DNA of 21,882 bases. Source: Nitriliruptor sp040882075. Its GTDB lineage: Bacteria > Actinomycetota > Nitriliruptoria > Nitriliruptorales > Nitriliruptoraceae. Numbering within the stretch: position 1 is the first letter of the stretch; each line of letters begins with the position of its first letter. Of this stretch, positions 14,138-21,882 are shown one piece after another. The stretch covers positions 1-21,882 of the forward strand of contig NZ_JBBEBZ010000117.1 of the NCBI RefSeq assembly GCF_040882075.1, written 5' to 3'. Under the pieces are notes generated by a model that saw only the letters and a program-made list of their open reading frames with translations, searched no databases and had not been told where the DNA came from. Made by a program: the position numbers and the translations under genes.

Positions 14138-15097
14138 GTGACCTTCACCGACGAGGTCAAGCAGGAGCTCGCTCGGCTCCCGATCGGTGACGGGGACGCC
14201 GTCCGGGCCGAGCTGGCCGCCCTGCTCCGCTTCGGTGGCGCCCTGGTGCTCGGGGGTGGGGACCGCGGGATCGGTGTCGATCTCGAGACCGTCGCTGGAG
14301 CGACCGCCCGCCGCACCTACACCCTGCTGCAACGCCGCTACGACGTCGCGCCCGAGCTTCGCGTGCGGGCCCCGGGTGGTGTCCAGCGGCGACGGCTCTA
14401 CGGGGTGCGGCTCGACGGCGCCGGCGACACGGTCGCCCGCGATCTCGGCTTGCTGGGCAGCGACGGCCGCCCGACCCCTGCCGCACCCGTCGTGGGGGAG
14501 GCCGGCGGCCCCACGGTCCGCGGCGCGTTCCTGGCGGCCGGCAGCGTGTCGGCACCCGACCGCCCACCGCACCTCGAGCTCGTCGCGCACCGCCGGGACG
14601 CCGCCGAGGCGCTCGCCGTCTCCCTCGGTGCGCTCGTCGACGGTCGCGTTGCCGTCGCCCCTCCGCGCAGCGACGGGAGGGACGAACGTCCGCGCGTCGT
14701 CGTCAAGTCCGGGTCGAGCATCGGTGAGGTGCTGGCGGCCATCGGAGCGACCGGCGCGTTCCTGCGCTGGGAGGAACGCCGGCTCCGGCGCCAGGTGCGG
14801 TCGGAGGCGACCCGGTTGGCCAACGCCGACGCGGCCAACCTCCGCCGGACGGTCGAAGCTGCCAGCTCGCAGATCCAAGCCGTCGAGCGGGTCGTCGCCG
14901 AGATCGGGTGGGATGATCTGGACGAGGACCTGCGCGGCGTGGCCCTCGCACGCCTGGTCAGCCCGGACGCGTCGCTGGTCGAGCTCGGCCAGCTCACCGA
15001 TCCCCCCCTGACCAAGTCCGCCGTCCACCGCCGGCTCCGACGGCTGGTATCGATGGCCGAGGGTCTCGAGCCCGGGCCCACCGAGGGCCGTTGCTAG
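14138..15097 (+). CDS. whiA: Sporulation/cell-division transcription factor WhiA
   Basis: A 319-residue protein starting MTFTDEVKQELARL, the characteristic WhiA N-terminus. The N-terminal two thirds is the degenerate LAGLIDADG homing-endonuclease-like fold (for example ELAALLRFGGALVL and RGAFLAAGSVSAPDRPPHLEL). A linker helix with NADAANLRRTVEAA follows, and the C-terminal helix-turn-helix (about 265-310) reads SLVELGQL then KSAVHRRLRRL. In Streptomyces WhiA acts with WhiB to activate division genes; its wide occurrence in non-sporulating actinobacteria fits a general division role. GTG 14138 is 7 bp after yvcK. Its stop codon overlaps the candidate -10 box of gap. Sporulation in this organism cannot be inferred. 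Confidence 0.96.
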   Translation: MTFTDEVKQELARLPIGDGDAVRAELAALLRFGGALVLGGGDRGIGVDLETVAGATARRTYTLLQRRYDVAPELRVRAPGGVQRRRLYGVRLDGAGDTVARDLGLLGSDGRPTPAAPVVGEAGGPTVRGAFLAAGSVSAPDRPPHLELVAHRRDAAEALAVSLGALVDGRVAVAPPRSDGRDERPRVVVKSGSSIGEVLAAIGATGAFLRWEERRLRRQVRSEATRLANADAANLRRTVEAASSQIQAVERVVAEIGWDDLDEDLRGVALARLVSPDASLVELGQLTDPPLTKSAVHRRLRRLVSMAEGLEPGPTEGRC

Positions 15098-15114
15098 GGT
15101 GCCGGGACGTCCCG
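15095..15114 (+). promoter_or_regulatory. Candidate gap promoter with a 12-bp palindrome at the start point
   Basis: TAGGGT (15095-15100) overlaps the whiA stop codon and predicts a transcript start near 15107. That point lies in the perfect palindrome CGGGACGTCCCG at 15103-15114, a likely place for a repressor. The ribosome site GAGGAG (15127-15132) and the gap ATG (15141) follow. A -35 is not evident. This would uncouple glycolytic genes from the whiA operon. Confidence 0.45.
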
Positions 15115-15140
15115 TCCGCGCCCCCCGAGGAGCCTGCCCG

Positions 15141-16148
15141 ATGACCCTGCGCGTCGCCATCAACGGCTTCGGCCGCATCGGCCGCAACTACCTCCGTGCC
15201 ACCAAGCAGCGCGGTCTCGACGTCGACATCGTCGCCGTCAACGACCTGACCGACACGGCCACGCTGGCCCTGCTGCTGAAGTACGACAGCGTGCACGGCC
15301 GCTTCGATGGCACGGTCGAGACCTCCGGCGATGACCTGGTCGTCGACGGGAACACGATCAAGGTCCTCTCCGAGCGTGATCCGGCTGCCCTGCCGTGGAG
15401 CGACCTCGACATCGATGTCGTCATCGAGTCGACGGGTTTCTTCACCACGCGGGCCGATGCTGCCAAGCACCTCGACGCGGGCGCGAAGAAGGTGCTGATC
15501 TCGGCCCCCGCCAAGGGCGAGGACGTGACCATCGTCCTCGGGGCGAACGAGGGCGACTACGACCCGGCCGAGCACGACGTCATCTCCATGGCGTCCTGCA
15601 CCACCGGCTCGGTCGTGCCGATGGCCAAGGTGCTCGACGACGAGTTCGGGATCGTCCAGGGGCTGATGACCACCGTCCACGCCTACACCGGCGACCAGTC
15701 GCTGCACGACTCTCCCCACAAGGACCCGCGGCGTGCTCGTGCGGCGGCGCTCTCGATCATCCCGACCACCACCGGTGCCGCGAAGTCGGCCGCGCTCGCC
15801 CTCCCACAGCTCGAGGGCAAGCTCGACGGGCTCTCGCTGCGCGTGCCGATCCCGGACGGTTCCATCACCGACCTGGTGCTGGTGCTCGAACGCGAGGTGA
15901 CGGTCGACGAGGTGAACGCGGCGATGAAGGCCGCGGCCGAGGGTCCGCTCGAGGGCATCCTGCAGTACAGCGAGGAACCGCTGGTGTCGATCGACATCGT
16001 CGGCAACCCGCACTCCTGCATCTTCGACGCGCCGAGCACGATGGCCAGCGGGACCCTCGTCAAGGTCCTCGGTTGGTACGACAACGAGATGGGCTACTCG
16101 ACGCGTCTCGCCGAGGCGGCAGCGCTGATCGGTGCCGGTCTCCGATGA
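15141..16148 (+). CDS. gap: Glyceraldehyde-3-phosphate dehydrogenase, type I
   Basis: A 335-residue protein, normal length. The N-terminal Rossmann motif is INGFGRIGRNYLRA, and VNDLTD (34-39) suggests NAD rather than NADP preference. The catalytic Cys153 lies in ASCTT and the catalytic base His180 in TTVHAYTGDQ. The enzyme converts glyceraldehyde-3-phosphate, NAD and phosphate to 1,3-bisphosphoglycerate in the cytosol. One oddity: the active-site strand reads SMASCTTGS where most family members have SNASCTTNC. The remaining motifs (HDSPHKDPRRARAAALSIIP, WYDNEMGYS) are normal. The ATG is preceded by GAGGAG with 8 nt spacing. The stop overlaps the pgk start (ATGA), so the pair is translationally coupled. 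Confidence 0.97.
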   Translation: MTLRVAINGFGRIGRNYLRATKQRGLDVDIVAVNDLTDTATLALLLKYDSVHGRFDGTVETSGDDLVVDGNTIKVLSERDPAALPWSDLDIDVVIESTGFFTTRADAAKHLDAGAKKVLISAPAKGEDVTIVLGANEGDYDPAEHDVISMASCTTGSVVPMAKVLDDEFGIVQGLMTTVHAYTGDQSLHDSPHKDPRRARAAALSIIPTTTGAAKSAALALPQLEGKLDGLSLRVPIPDGSITDLVLVLEREVTVDEVNAAMKAAAEGPLEGILQYSEEPLVSIDIVGNPHSCIFDAPSTMASGTLVKVLGWYDNEMGYSTRLAEAAALIGAGLR

Positions 16149-17508
16149 CCCGCGTGCCGCTCCTCGAGGGGATCCGCACGCTCGACACCCTCGAGGTGCG
16201 GCCGGGTCTGCGTGTCTTCGTTCGGGCTGACCTCAACGTCCCGCTCCGCGACGGGGTGGTCACCGACGACCTGCGGATCCGGGCTTCGGTGCCGACCCTG
16301 CGTCGGCTCGTCGACGGTGGGGCCAGGATCGTGGTCGCCTCCCACCTCGGTCGTCCGAAGGGCAGCCCGGACCCCAGCTCGTCGATGGCGCCGGTCGGTG
16401 AACGCCTCGGCGACCTGCTCGGGACCGACGTGATCATCGCGGTCGATGTGGTCGGTGACGACGCGACGGCCAAAGCGGCGGCGCTCGAGGATGGCCAGGT
16501 GCTCCTGCTCGAGAACCTGCGTTGGGATCCGGGCGAGACGACCGGTGACGACGGGTTCGCCGGCGCGCTCGCGGCCTTCGCTGACGTGTACGTGAACGAC
16601 GCGTTCGGTGCCGCCCACCGCGCTCACGCGTCCATCTCCGGCATCCCCGCGAGGATCCCCGGGTACGCCGGGCTCCTGCTCGAGCGTGAGCTCGAGGTGC
16701 TCGGGGGGCTGCAGGCGGACCCGGTCTCGCCCTACGTCGCGGTGCTCGGTGGGGCCAAGGTCAGCGACAAGCTGAAGGTGCTCGAGCGGCTGCTGCAGCA
16801 CGTCGACGCCATCGCCGTCGGTGGCGCCATGGCGTTCACCTTCCTGGTGGCCGAGGGCGGCTCGGTCGGGACCTCCCGTGTCGAGGAGGACCAGGTCGAC
16901 ACGGTCCGCGATCTGGTCGCCGAGGCGCGCCAGCGTGGTGTGGACGTCCTGCTCCCGACCGACGTCGTGGTGGCCGCGGACTTCGCCGAGGACAGCCCCG
17001 CGACCACCGTCCCCGTCGGGGAGATGCCCGGTGACCAGATGGGCCTGGACATCGGGCCCGAGACCGCCGCGACGTACGCGGACACGATCCGGTCCGCCGG
17101 CAGCGTGTTCTGGAACGGCCCNNNNNNNNNNNNNNNNNNNNNNNNNNNNNNNNNNNNNNNNNNNNNNNNNNNNNNNNNNNNNNNNNNNNNNNNNNNNNNN
17201 NNNNNNNNNNNNNNNNNNNNNCCGCGACGTACGCGGACACGATCCGGTCCGCCGGCAGCGTGTTCTGGAACGGCCCGATGGGCGTGTTCGAGTGGGAGGC
17301 CTTCGCCGCCGGCACGCGGGCCATCGCCCAGGCCGTGGCATCGGCGTCCGGGATGACGATCGTCGGCGGTGGCGACTCCGCCGCGGCGATCCGCAGCTTC
17401 GGGCTCGACGATCGGGTCGATCACGTGTCGACCGGTGGTGGCGCCTCGCTCGAGCTGCTCGAGGGCGAGACCCTCCCCGGCGTGGCAGCGCTGCGGAGCG
17501 ACGCCTGA
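16145..17508 (+). CDS. pgk: Phosphoglycerate kinase, interrupted by a scaffold gap
   Basis: Transfers phosphate from 1,3-bisphosphoglycerate to ADP. Seen here: FVRADLNVPL (25-34), VASHLGRPKG, VNDAFGAAHRAHAS, VLGGAKVSDKL, and after the gap GPMGVFEWEAFAAGT and VGGGDSAAAI near the C-terminus. The gene is split by 100 N at 17122-17221 with an identical 55 bp on both sides. Removing 155 bp (one copy plus the N) joins SVFWNGP to MGVFEWE in frame and gives 402 residues, the usual bacterial length. The break is therefore an assembly artefact and the gene should be treated as intact. It starts inside the gap stop codon. Its TGA (17506-17508) is followed at once by the ABC transporter frame. Confidence 0.95.
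17067..17276. other. Scaffold join inside pgk: 55-bp overlap + 100 N + the same 55 bp
   Basis: Positions 17067-17121 and 17222-17276 are identical and flank 100 N. Collapsing the two copies restores the pgk reading frame exactly, which shows that the duplicated 55 bp are one locus sequenced once. Confidence 0.95.
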
Positions 17509-17537
17509 GCGGCCAGGGGCCGCCCACCTTCCGTCAG

Positions 17538-19370
17538 GTGGTCCGCGACGGCGGTCGCCTGATCTGGCACTTCGTGCGCGAGCAGCCGCTGGCCTTCACG
17601 CTGGCCGCGGCGGGAGCGATCGCGTTCACGGGGGCGATCGTCGCGTCCGCGGTCGTCGTCGGCCACGTCACGGACGACGTGATCGTGCCCGTGCTCGCCG
17701 AGGGCGAACCGGTCGGGGGGCGCTTACGCACCGCCGTCCTGCTCATCCTGGCCATCGCGGTCTGGAAGGCGGTCGGCATCATCGTGCGCCGGACCACCGC
17801 GGGCTGGCTCCAGTTCGGCGCACAGTTCCGCCTGCGTGAGCGGGTGCTCGCCCACCAGCTGCGGCTGTCGCTGCGCTGGTACGGCTCGCGGACCGTCGGC
17901 GACCTGCTGTCGGTCTCCGACAGCGACGCGCAGCGGGCCACGTTCGTGCTGGCGCCGCTCCCGTTCGCGACGGGGGTGGCCTTCCTGCTCGTCGGTGCCA
18001 CCGGTGTGGTGGTGGTCACCGACACGACCATCGGGCTGATGGCCGGCGCACTCCTGCTCATCGTCATCGCGATCGACCTCTGGGGTGGGTACCGGACGTT
18101 CGCGGCGATGGAGGAGGAGCAGCGTCGTCGCGGCGGGGTCGCCCGGGTCGCCCACGAGTCGTTCGACGGAGCTCTCACCGTCAAGTCCCTCGGTCGCGAG
18201 GTGCACGAGACGGAGCGTTTCCGGAACGTGACCGAGCACCTGCGTGACCAGACCATCGAGGTCGGCCGGGTCTGGACGGGGTACCGCGCCTTCACCGAGG
18301 CGCTGCCGGCGATCGGCACGGTGGCCATCCTGGTGGTGGGCGTGGCACGGATCGCTGCGGGTGAGCTGACCACCGGCGAACTGGTGCGCGTCGCCTACCT
18401 GATCTCGTTGCTGGCGGTGCCCATCCGTCTCATCGGCTACCTGATGTGGGACACCGCGAACTCGGTGGCGGGCTGGACCCGCATCGCCGAGGTGCTCGAC
18501 GTCGACGACGTGGTCACCTTCGGTGCCCTCGGGGCCGGGGACTCCACGACGGCCGCGGTGGTCGAGGCCGACGCCGTCGAGTTCGCGTACGGCGACGACG
18601 GACCACCGGTCCTGGCGGGGCTGGAGCTGCGCGTCGAACCGGGCCGTACCGTCGCCGTCGTCGGCCCCACGGGCAGCGGGAAGTCGACGCTGGCCCTGCT
18701 GCTGGCTCGGCTGTGGGACCCCGACCGAGGCGTGGTCACGCTCGACGACCGCGATCTGCGCGAGCTCGCCTCCGGCGTCGTGCCGTCCGAGGTCGCCTAC
18801 GTCGCGCAGGACTCGTTCCTCTTCGACGACGACGTCCGCGGCAACATCACCCTCGGTGACGCAGTCGACGACGACCGGGTCGAGGCTGCGCTCCGTCTCG
18901 CCGGAGCGACCCGGTTCGTCGCGGCGCTCCCCGAGGGCCTCGCGACCCGGCTCGGTGAGCGTGGGACCACGCTCTCGGGTGGGCAGCAGCAGCGCCTCGC
19001 GCTCGCTCGTGCGCTGGTGCGTTCGCCCCGGCTGCTCATCCTCGACGACGCGACCTCCGCCGTGGACCCCACCGTCGAGGCCGAGATCATCCGCGGCCTC
19101 CAGCGCGCCGAGCTGCCGAGCACGATCGTCATCGTGGCCTACCGGCGTTCGAGCATCGTGCTGGCCGACGAGGTCGTGCACATCGACGGTGGGCGCGTGG
19201 TCTCGCAGGGGAGCCACGAGGAGCTGCTCGCCAGCGATCCGGGGTACGCCGCCCTGCTCCAGGCCTACGAGGTGGACGCGGCGGCTCGAGCCGCGGAACT
19301 CGAGGAGGCGGCTCCGGACACGCTCGCGGCTGGACCGGACGAGCGCTCGCCGGGGGAGGGCCCGAGGTGA
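17538..19370 (+). CDS. ABC exporter half-transporter with degenerate catalytic site
   Basis: About 610 residues: six membrane helices (to about 310), then an ATPase domain. Walker A is GPTGSGKST (376 on) and the signature LSGGQQQRLALARAL (479 on) is canonical. However, Walker B ends ILDD, with Asp504 in place of the catalytic Glu, and the H-loop His is Tyr535 (VAYRRS). This pattern marks the non-hydrolysing half of heterodimeric exporters such as TM287/288 and TmrAB. The start is uncertain: GTG 17538 has no ribosome site, whereas homologous-looking sequence (SGQGPPTFRQ) begins at CTG 17505, which overlaps the pgk stop and follows GGAG by 6 nt. The stop overlaps the next gene (GTGA). Substrate unknown; drugs, lipids or peptides are usual. 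Confidence 0.92.
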   Translation: MVRDGGRLIWHFVREQPLAFTLAAAGAIAFTGAIVASAVVVGHVTDDVIVPVLAEGEPVGGRLRTAVLLILAIAVWKAVGIIVRRTTAGWLQFGAQFRLRERVLAHQLRLSLRWYGSRTVGDLLSVSDSDAQRATFVLAPLPFATGVAFLLVGATGVVVVTDTTIGLMAGALLLIVIAIDLWGGYRTFAAMEEEQRRRGGVARVAHESFDGALTVKSLGREVHETERFRNVTEHLRDQTIEVGRVWTGYRAFTEALPAIGTVAILVVGVARIAAGELTTGELVRVAYLISLLAVPIRLIGYLMWDTANSVAGWTRIAEVLDVDDVVTFGALGAGDSTTAAVVEADAVEFAYGDDGPPVLAGLELRVEPGRTVAVVGPTGSGKSTLALLLARLWDPDRGVVTLDDRDLRELASGVVPSEVAYVAQDSFLFDDDVRGNITLGDAVDDDRVEAALRLAGATRFVAALPEGLATRLGERGTTLSGGQQQRLALARALVRSPRLLILDDATSAVDPTVEAEIIRGLQRAELPSTIVIVAYRRSSIVLADEVVHIDGGRVVSQGSHEELLASDPGYAALLQAYEVDAAARAAELEEAAPDTLAAGPDERSPGEGPR

Positions 19371-21142
19371 GCGCGACACCGGCCGAGACCATCAACGGTG
19401 AGCCCGCGTGGCGTTCCCTCGCCAGGGCCGCGCGCGTCGCCCCGTCCCTCGGTCGGGGGTTCCGTCTGACCCTCGTCCTGGCGCTGGTCGGCACGGCCAG
19501 CCAGATCGTGGTGCCGATCGTCGTCCAGCAGGTGCTCGACGGCCAGGTGCTGGCGGCGGAGGCCATCGACCTCGGGGCGGTCACTGGCGCCGGGGCGGTC
19601 GCCGTCCTGGCCCTCGTGGCCGCCGCCTTCGCCAGCAGGCAGGCGCAGTACCGCCTGATCCGGGCCGCAGCGACCGGTCTCGCCGAGCTCCGTGTCGCGA
19701 CGTTCCGCCACGTCCACGACCTCTCGACCCTCCACGTCGCCGCCGAGCGACGCGGCACGCTCGTGGCCCGCGTCACCTCCGACATCGAGACGGTCACCCG
19801 CTTCGTCGAGTGGGGCGGCATCGGGATGCTGGTCGGCTCGGCCCAGGTCGTGCTGGTCGTCACGGTCATGCTGTTCTACGACGTCCGCCTCGCCGTCCTC
19901 GTCGTCCTCGCCGCGGTGCTGTACGCACTGCTGCTGCTGCTCTTCCAGCGCGTCCTGCGACGCGCCTACGACGGGGTCCGGGTCCGCGTCGGCGAGTCCC
20001 TCGCAGCGGTCTCCGAAGCGATCGCCGGGCTGCCGACGATCCGCGCCTACGGCACCGAGCAGCGGGTGCTCGACCGGGTCCGGGAGCGGCTGCGAGCACA
20101 GTTCCGCGCGGAGTTCCGTACCGGGGCGCTCGGCGCGTCGATGTTCTCGTCGGCCGAGCTGTTCGCCGCGTCGGTCACCGCCGGTGTCGTGGTGGTGGGC
20201 GTGCTCTCCGCCGATGCCGGTCTCACCGCGGGTCAGCTGGTGGCCTTCCTGTTCCTCGTGACGTTGTTCATCGAGCCGGTGCAGATGCTGGTGGAGGTGC
20301 TCAACGAGGCCCAGACCGCGGCCGCCGGTGTCCGCCGGGTACTCGGCGTGCTCGACAGGCCACTGGAGGTGGCCGACCCGAAGGATGGCGAGGCGCTCCC
20401 GCACCGCCCGCTCGACGTGCGCTTCCGCGGGGTGCGCTTCCGCTACCCGACCGGCGACGACGTCCTGCGCGGCATCGACCTCGAGGTCCCAGCCGGCGCT
20501 CGCGTGGCCGTCGTCGGGGAGACCGGCAGTGGCAAGTCGACCTTCGTCAAGCTGCTCGTGCGTCTGCTCGATCCGACCGCCGGTCGCATCGAGGTCGCCG
20601 GCATCCCCCTCGACCATGTGGCCTTCGCCTCCCTCCGCCGACGGGTCGCGTTCGTGCCACAGGACGGCTTCCTGTTCGACGCGAGCGTGGCCGACAACGT
20701 CCGGTACGGCGCACCGCACGCCACCGATCGTGACGTGCGCACGGCCTTCGCCGAGCTCGAGCTCGACACCTGGCTCGACTCGCTCCCCGACGGGCTCGAC
20801 ACGCAGGTGGGGGAGCGGGGTGGGCGGCTGTCGGCGGGGGAGCGCCAGCTGGTCGCGCTGGTGCGGGCGTGGATCACGGCCCCGGACCTGCTGGTGCTCG
20901 ACGAGGCGACCTCCGCGGTCGACCCCGCGCTCGAGGTCTCGCTCCGACGTGCCATCGAACGGCTCACGGCCGGCCGCACCTCAGTGACCGTCGCGCACCG
21001 GCTCTCCACCGCCGAGGCGGCCGACGAGGTGCTGGTCTTCGACGCCGGGCGCCTCATCGAACGTGGTCCCCACGACGAGCTGGTCGCCCTCGGCGGCGTC
21101 TACGCCGCGCTCCACGCCGACTGGGCGCGGGGGACGGTTTGA
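19367..21142 (+). CDS. ABC exporter half-transporter, catalytically canonical partner
   Basis: A 591-residue half-transporter with six membrane helices followed by an ATPase domain. Walker A is GETGSGKST (384 on). The signature is LSAGERQ (488 on), with Ala in place of the usual second Gly. Walker B is VLDEATSAVD with Glu513 intact, and the H-loop His544 is in VAHRLST. It should supply the working hydrolysis site of a heterodimer with the preceding gene, whose stop it overlaps (GTGA at 19367-19370). The coupling region SEAIAGLPTIRAYGTEQ is typical of exporters. The pair sits between pgk and tpiA, an unusual place; a 45-bp gap with a possible promoter separates it from tpiA. The substrate cannot be read from the sequence. 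Confidence 0.94.
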   Translation: MSATPAETINGEPAWRSLARAARVAPSLGRGFRLTLVLALVGTASQIVVPIVVQQVLDGQVLAAEAIDLGAVTGAGAVAVLALVAAAFASRQAQYRLIRAAATGLAELRVATFRHVHDLSTLHVAAERRGTLVARVTSDIETVTRFVEWGGIGMLVGSAQVVLVVTVMLFYDVRLAVLVVLAAVLYALLLLLFQRVLRRAYDGVRVRVGESLAAVSEAIAGLPTIRAYGTEQRVLDRVRERLRAQFRAEFRTGALGASMFSSAELFAASVTAGVVVVGVLSADAGLTAGQLVAFLFLVTLFIEPVQMLVEVLNEAQTAAAGVRRVLGVLDRPLEVADPKDGEALPHRPLDVRFRGVRFRYPTGDDVLRGIDLEVPAGARVAVVGETGSGKSTFVKLLVRLLDPTAGRIEVAGIPLDHVAFASLRRRVAFVPQDGFLFDASVADNVRYGAPHATDRDVRTAFAELELDTWLDSLPDGLDTQVGERGGRLSAGERQLVALVRAWITAPDLLVLDEATSAVDPALEVSLRRAIERLTAGRTSVTVAHRLSTAEAADEVLVFDAGRLIERGPHDELVALGGVYAALHADWARGTV

Positions 21143-21151
21143 ACCCGGGTC

Positions 21152-21157
21152 TAGGCT
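21152..21157 (+). promoter_or_regulatory. Candidate -10 box for tpiA
   Basis: TAGGCT lies in the 45-bp gap between the second ABC gene and tpiA, 30 nt before the GTG at 21188. It matches the hexamer found before four other genes in the window. No good -35 is visible, so it could be chance, but it would give tpiA a transcript independent of the ABC genes. Confidence 0.35.
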
Positions 21158-21187
21158 CACGGACCACCCCAGACGAGGAGCGCGCAC

Positions 21188-21882
21188 GTGTCCGAGCGAC
21201 GGCCGATCATCGCCGGCAACTGGAAGATGCACAAGGATCACCTCGAGGCGATCCAGCTGGTCCAGAAGGCTGCCTACCACCTCGGTGAGGACGACTACGA
21301 CGGCCAGGATGTCGTCGTGTGTCCCTCGTTCGTGGCGCTCCGGGCGATCCAGAACCTGATCCTCGGCGACAAGCTACCCATCCAGCTCGGCGCACAGAAC
21401 GTGCACGCCGAGGACGAGGGGGCCTTCACCGGGGAGGTCTCGGCGCCGATGCTCGCTCGGCTCGACGTCCGCTACGTGATCGTCGGCCACTCGGAGCGCC
21501 GGGCGCTGTTCGGGGAATCGGACGAGGTGGTGGCGGCCAAGGCCGCGGCGGTCAAGAAGCACGGGATGGTCCCCATCCTCTGCGTCGGGGAGACCCTCGA
21601 ACAGCGCGAGGCCGGCGAGGCGGTGGACGTCGTCGCGCAGCAGCTGCGAGGATCGCTGGCGGGGGCCCGGATCGATGACGCCGACCAGCTGGTCGTCGCC
21701 TACGAGCCGGTCTGGGCCATCGGTACCGGCCGCACGGCGTCAGCGGCGGACGCCCAGGAGCTGTGCGCCGCCGTCCGAGCGACCCTCGGCGAGGTGCTCG
21801 GTGAGGAGCTCGCCGCGGGGGTGCGGATCCAGTACGGCGGCAGCGTCAAGCCCGGCAACGTGCGCGAGCTGATGAGCCAACC
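21188..21882 (+). CDS. tpiA: Triose-phosphate isomerase, C-terminus cut by the window edge
   Basis: The first 231 residues of an enzyme that interconverts dihydroxyacetone phosphate and glyceraldehyde-3-phosphate. The catalytic residues are all visible: Lys13 in GNWKMH, His101 in IVGHSERR and Glu173 in AYEPVWAIGTG. The phosphate-binding YGGSVKPGN is present near the end. About 25 residues and the stop lie beyond the window. GTG 21188 follows GAGGAG with 7 nt spacing. It completes the gap-pgk-tpiA glycolytic set, here separated from pgk by two ABC transporter genes. Confidence 0.96.
   Translation, partial: MSERRPIIAGNWKMHKDHLEAIQLVQKAAYHLGEDDYDGQDVVVCPSFVALRAIQNLILGDKLPIQLGAQNVHAEDEGAFTGEVSAPMLARLDVRYVIVGHSERRALFGESDEVVAAKAAAVKKHGMVPILCVGETLEQREAGEAVDVVAQQLRGSLAGARIDDADQLVVAYEPVWAIGTGRTASAADAQELCAAVRATLGEVLGEELAAGVRIQYGGSVKPGNVRELMSQ

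Noticed and set aside
16145..17508. pgk as a frameshifted pseudogene
   Set aside because: The frame is restored exactly by removing the duplicated 55 bp and the 100 N, and all motifs are intact.
1..21882. CRISPR array, insertion sequence, integrase or phage gene
   Set aside because: I looked for regularly spaced repeats and for transposase or integrase motifs and found none, despite the island-like repeats at 2380-5242.

Overview
The window is high-GC bacterial DNA and almost certainly actinobacterial (Actinomycetota). The evidence is a WhiA gene in the order uvrC-rapZ-yvcK-whiA-gap-pgk, a GAF-ANTAR regulator, frequent GTG starts with ATGA/GTGA stop-start overlaps, TAGGNT-type -10 boxes and a Gram-positive LexA box in front of uvrA. 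I cannot name the genus. Two runs of exactly 100 N, each flanked by an identical 55-bp sequence, show that this is a scaffolded draft assembly.

Layout. Positions 1-1500 hold the 3' end of an ABC-2 type permease, a small four-helix membrane protein, and a GAF-ANTAR regulator whose start overlaps the membrane protein's stop. Positions 1501-5198 are an accessory region. It holds a VapBC-type toxin-antitoxin pair behind a strong palindromic operator, a GNAT acetyltransferase with a damaged 5' end, an MFS permease, and three same-orientation degenerate fragments of the 3' end of the metallo-beta-lactamase (MBL) fold hydrolase gene that survives intact at 5219-5878. A 29-nt perfect direct repeat (2380-2408 and 5214-5242) brackets the GNAT/MFS segment and coincides with the 3' end of that hydrolase gene. 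This is the most unusual structure in the window.

Positions 5879-15097 are core genome. uvrA has a LexA box and lies divergent from the MBL hydrolase. An MscS-family channel converges on uvrA and is divergent from uvrC. Then come uvrC, rapZ, yvcK and whiA, closely packed with overlapping or nearly abutting ends. Both uvrA and uvrC of the nucleotide excision repair system are therefore present, about 1.3 kb apart.

Positions 15141-21882 carry lower glycolysis: gap, pgk and a partial tpiA. Two ABC exporter half-transporters are inserted between pgk and tpiA. The first has a degenerate catalytic site (Asp for the Walker B Glu, Tyr for the H-loop His) and the second is canonical, so they probably form an asymmetric heterodimeric exporter. 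pgk looks frame-broken only because of the second 100-N scaffold join; removing 155 bp restores a 402-residue protein.
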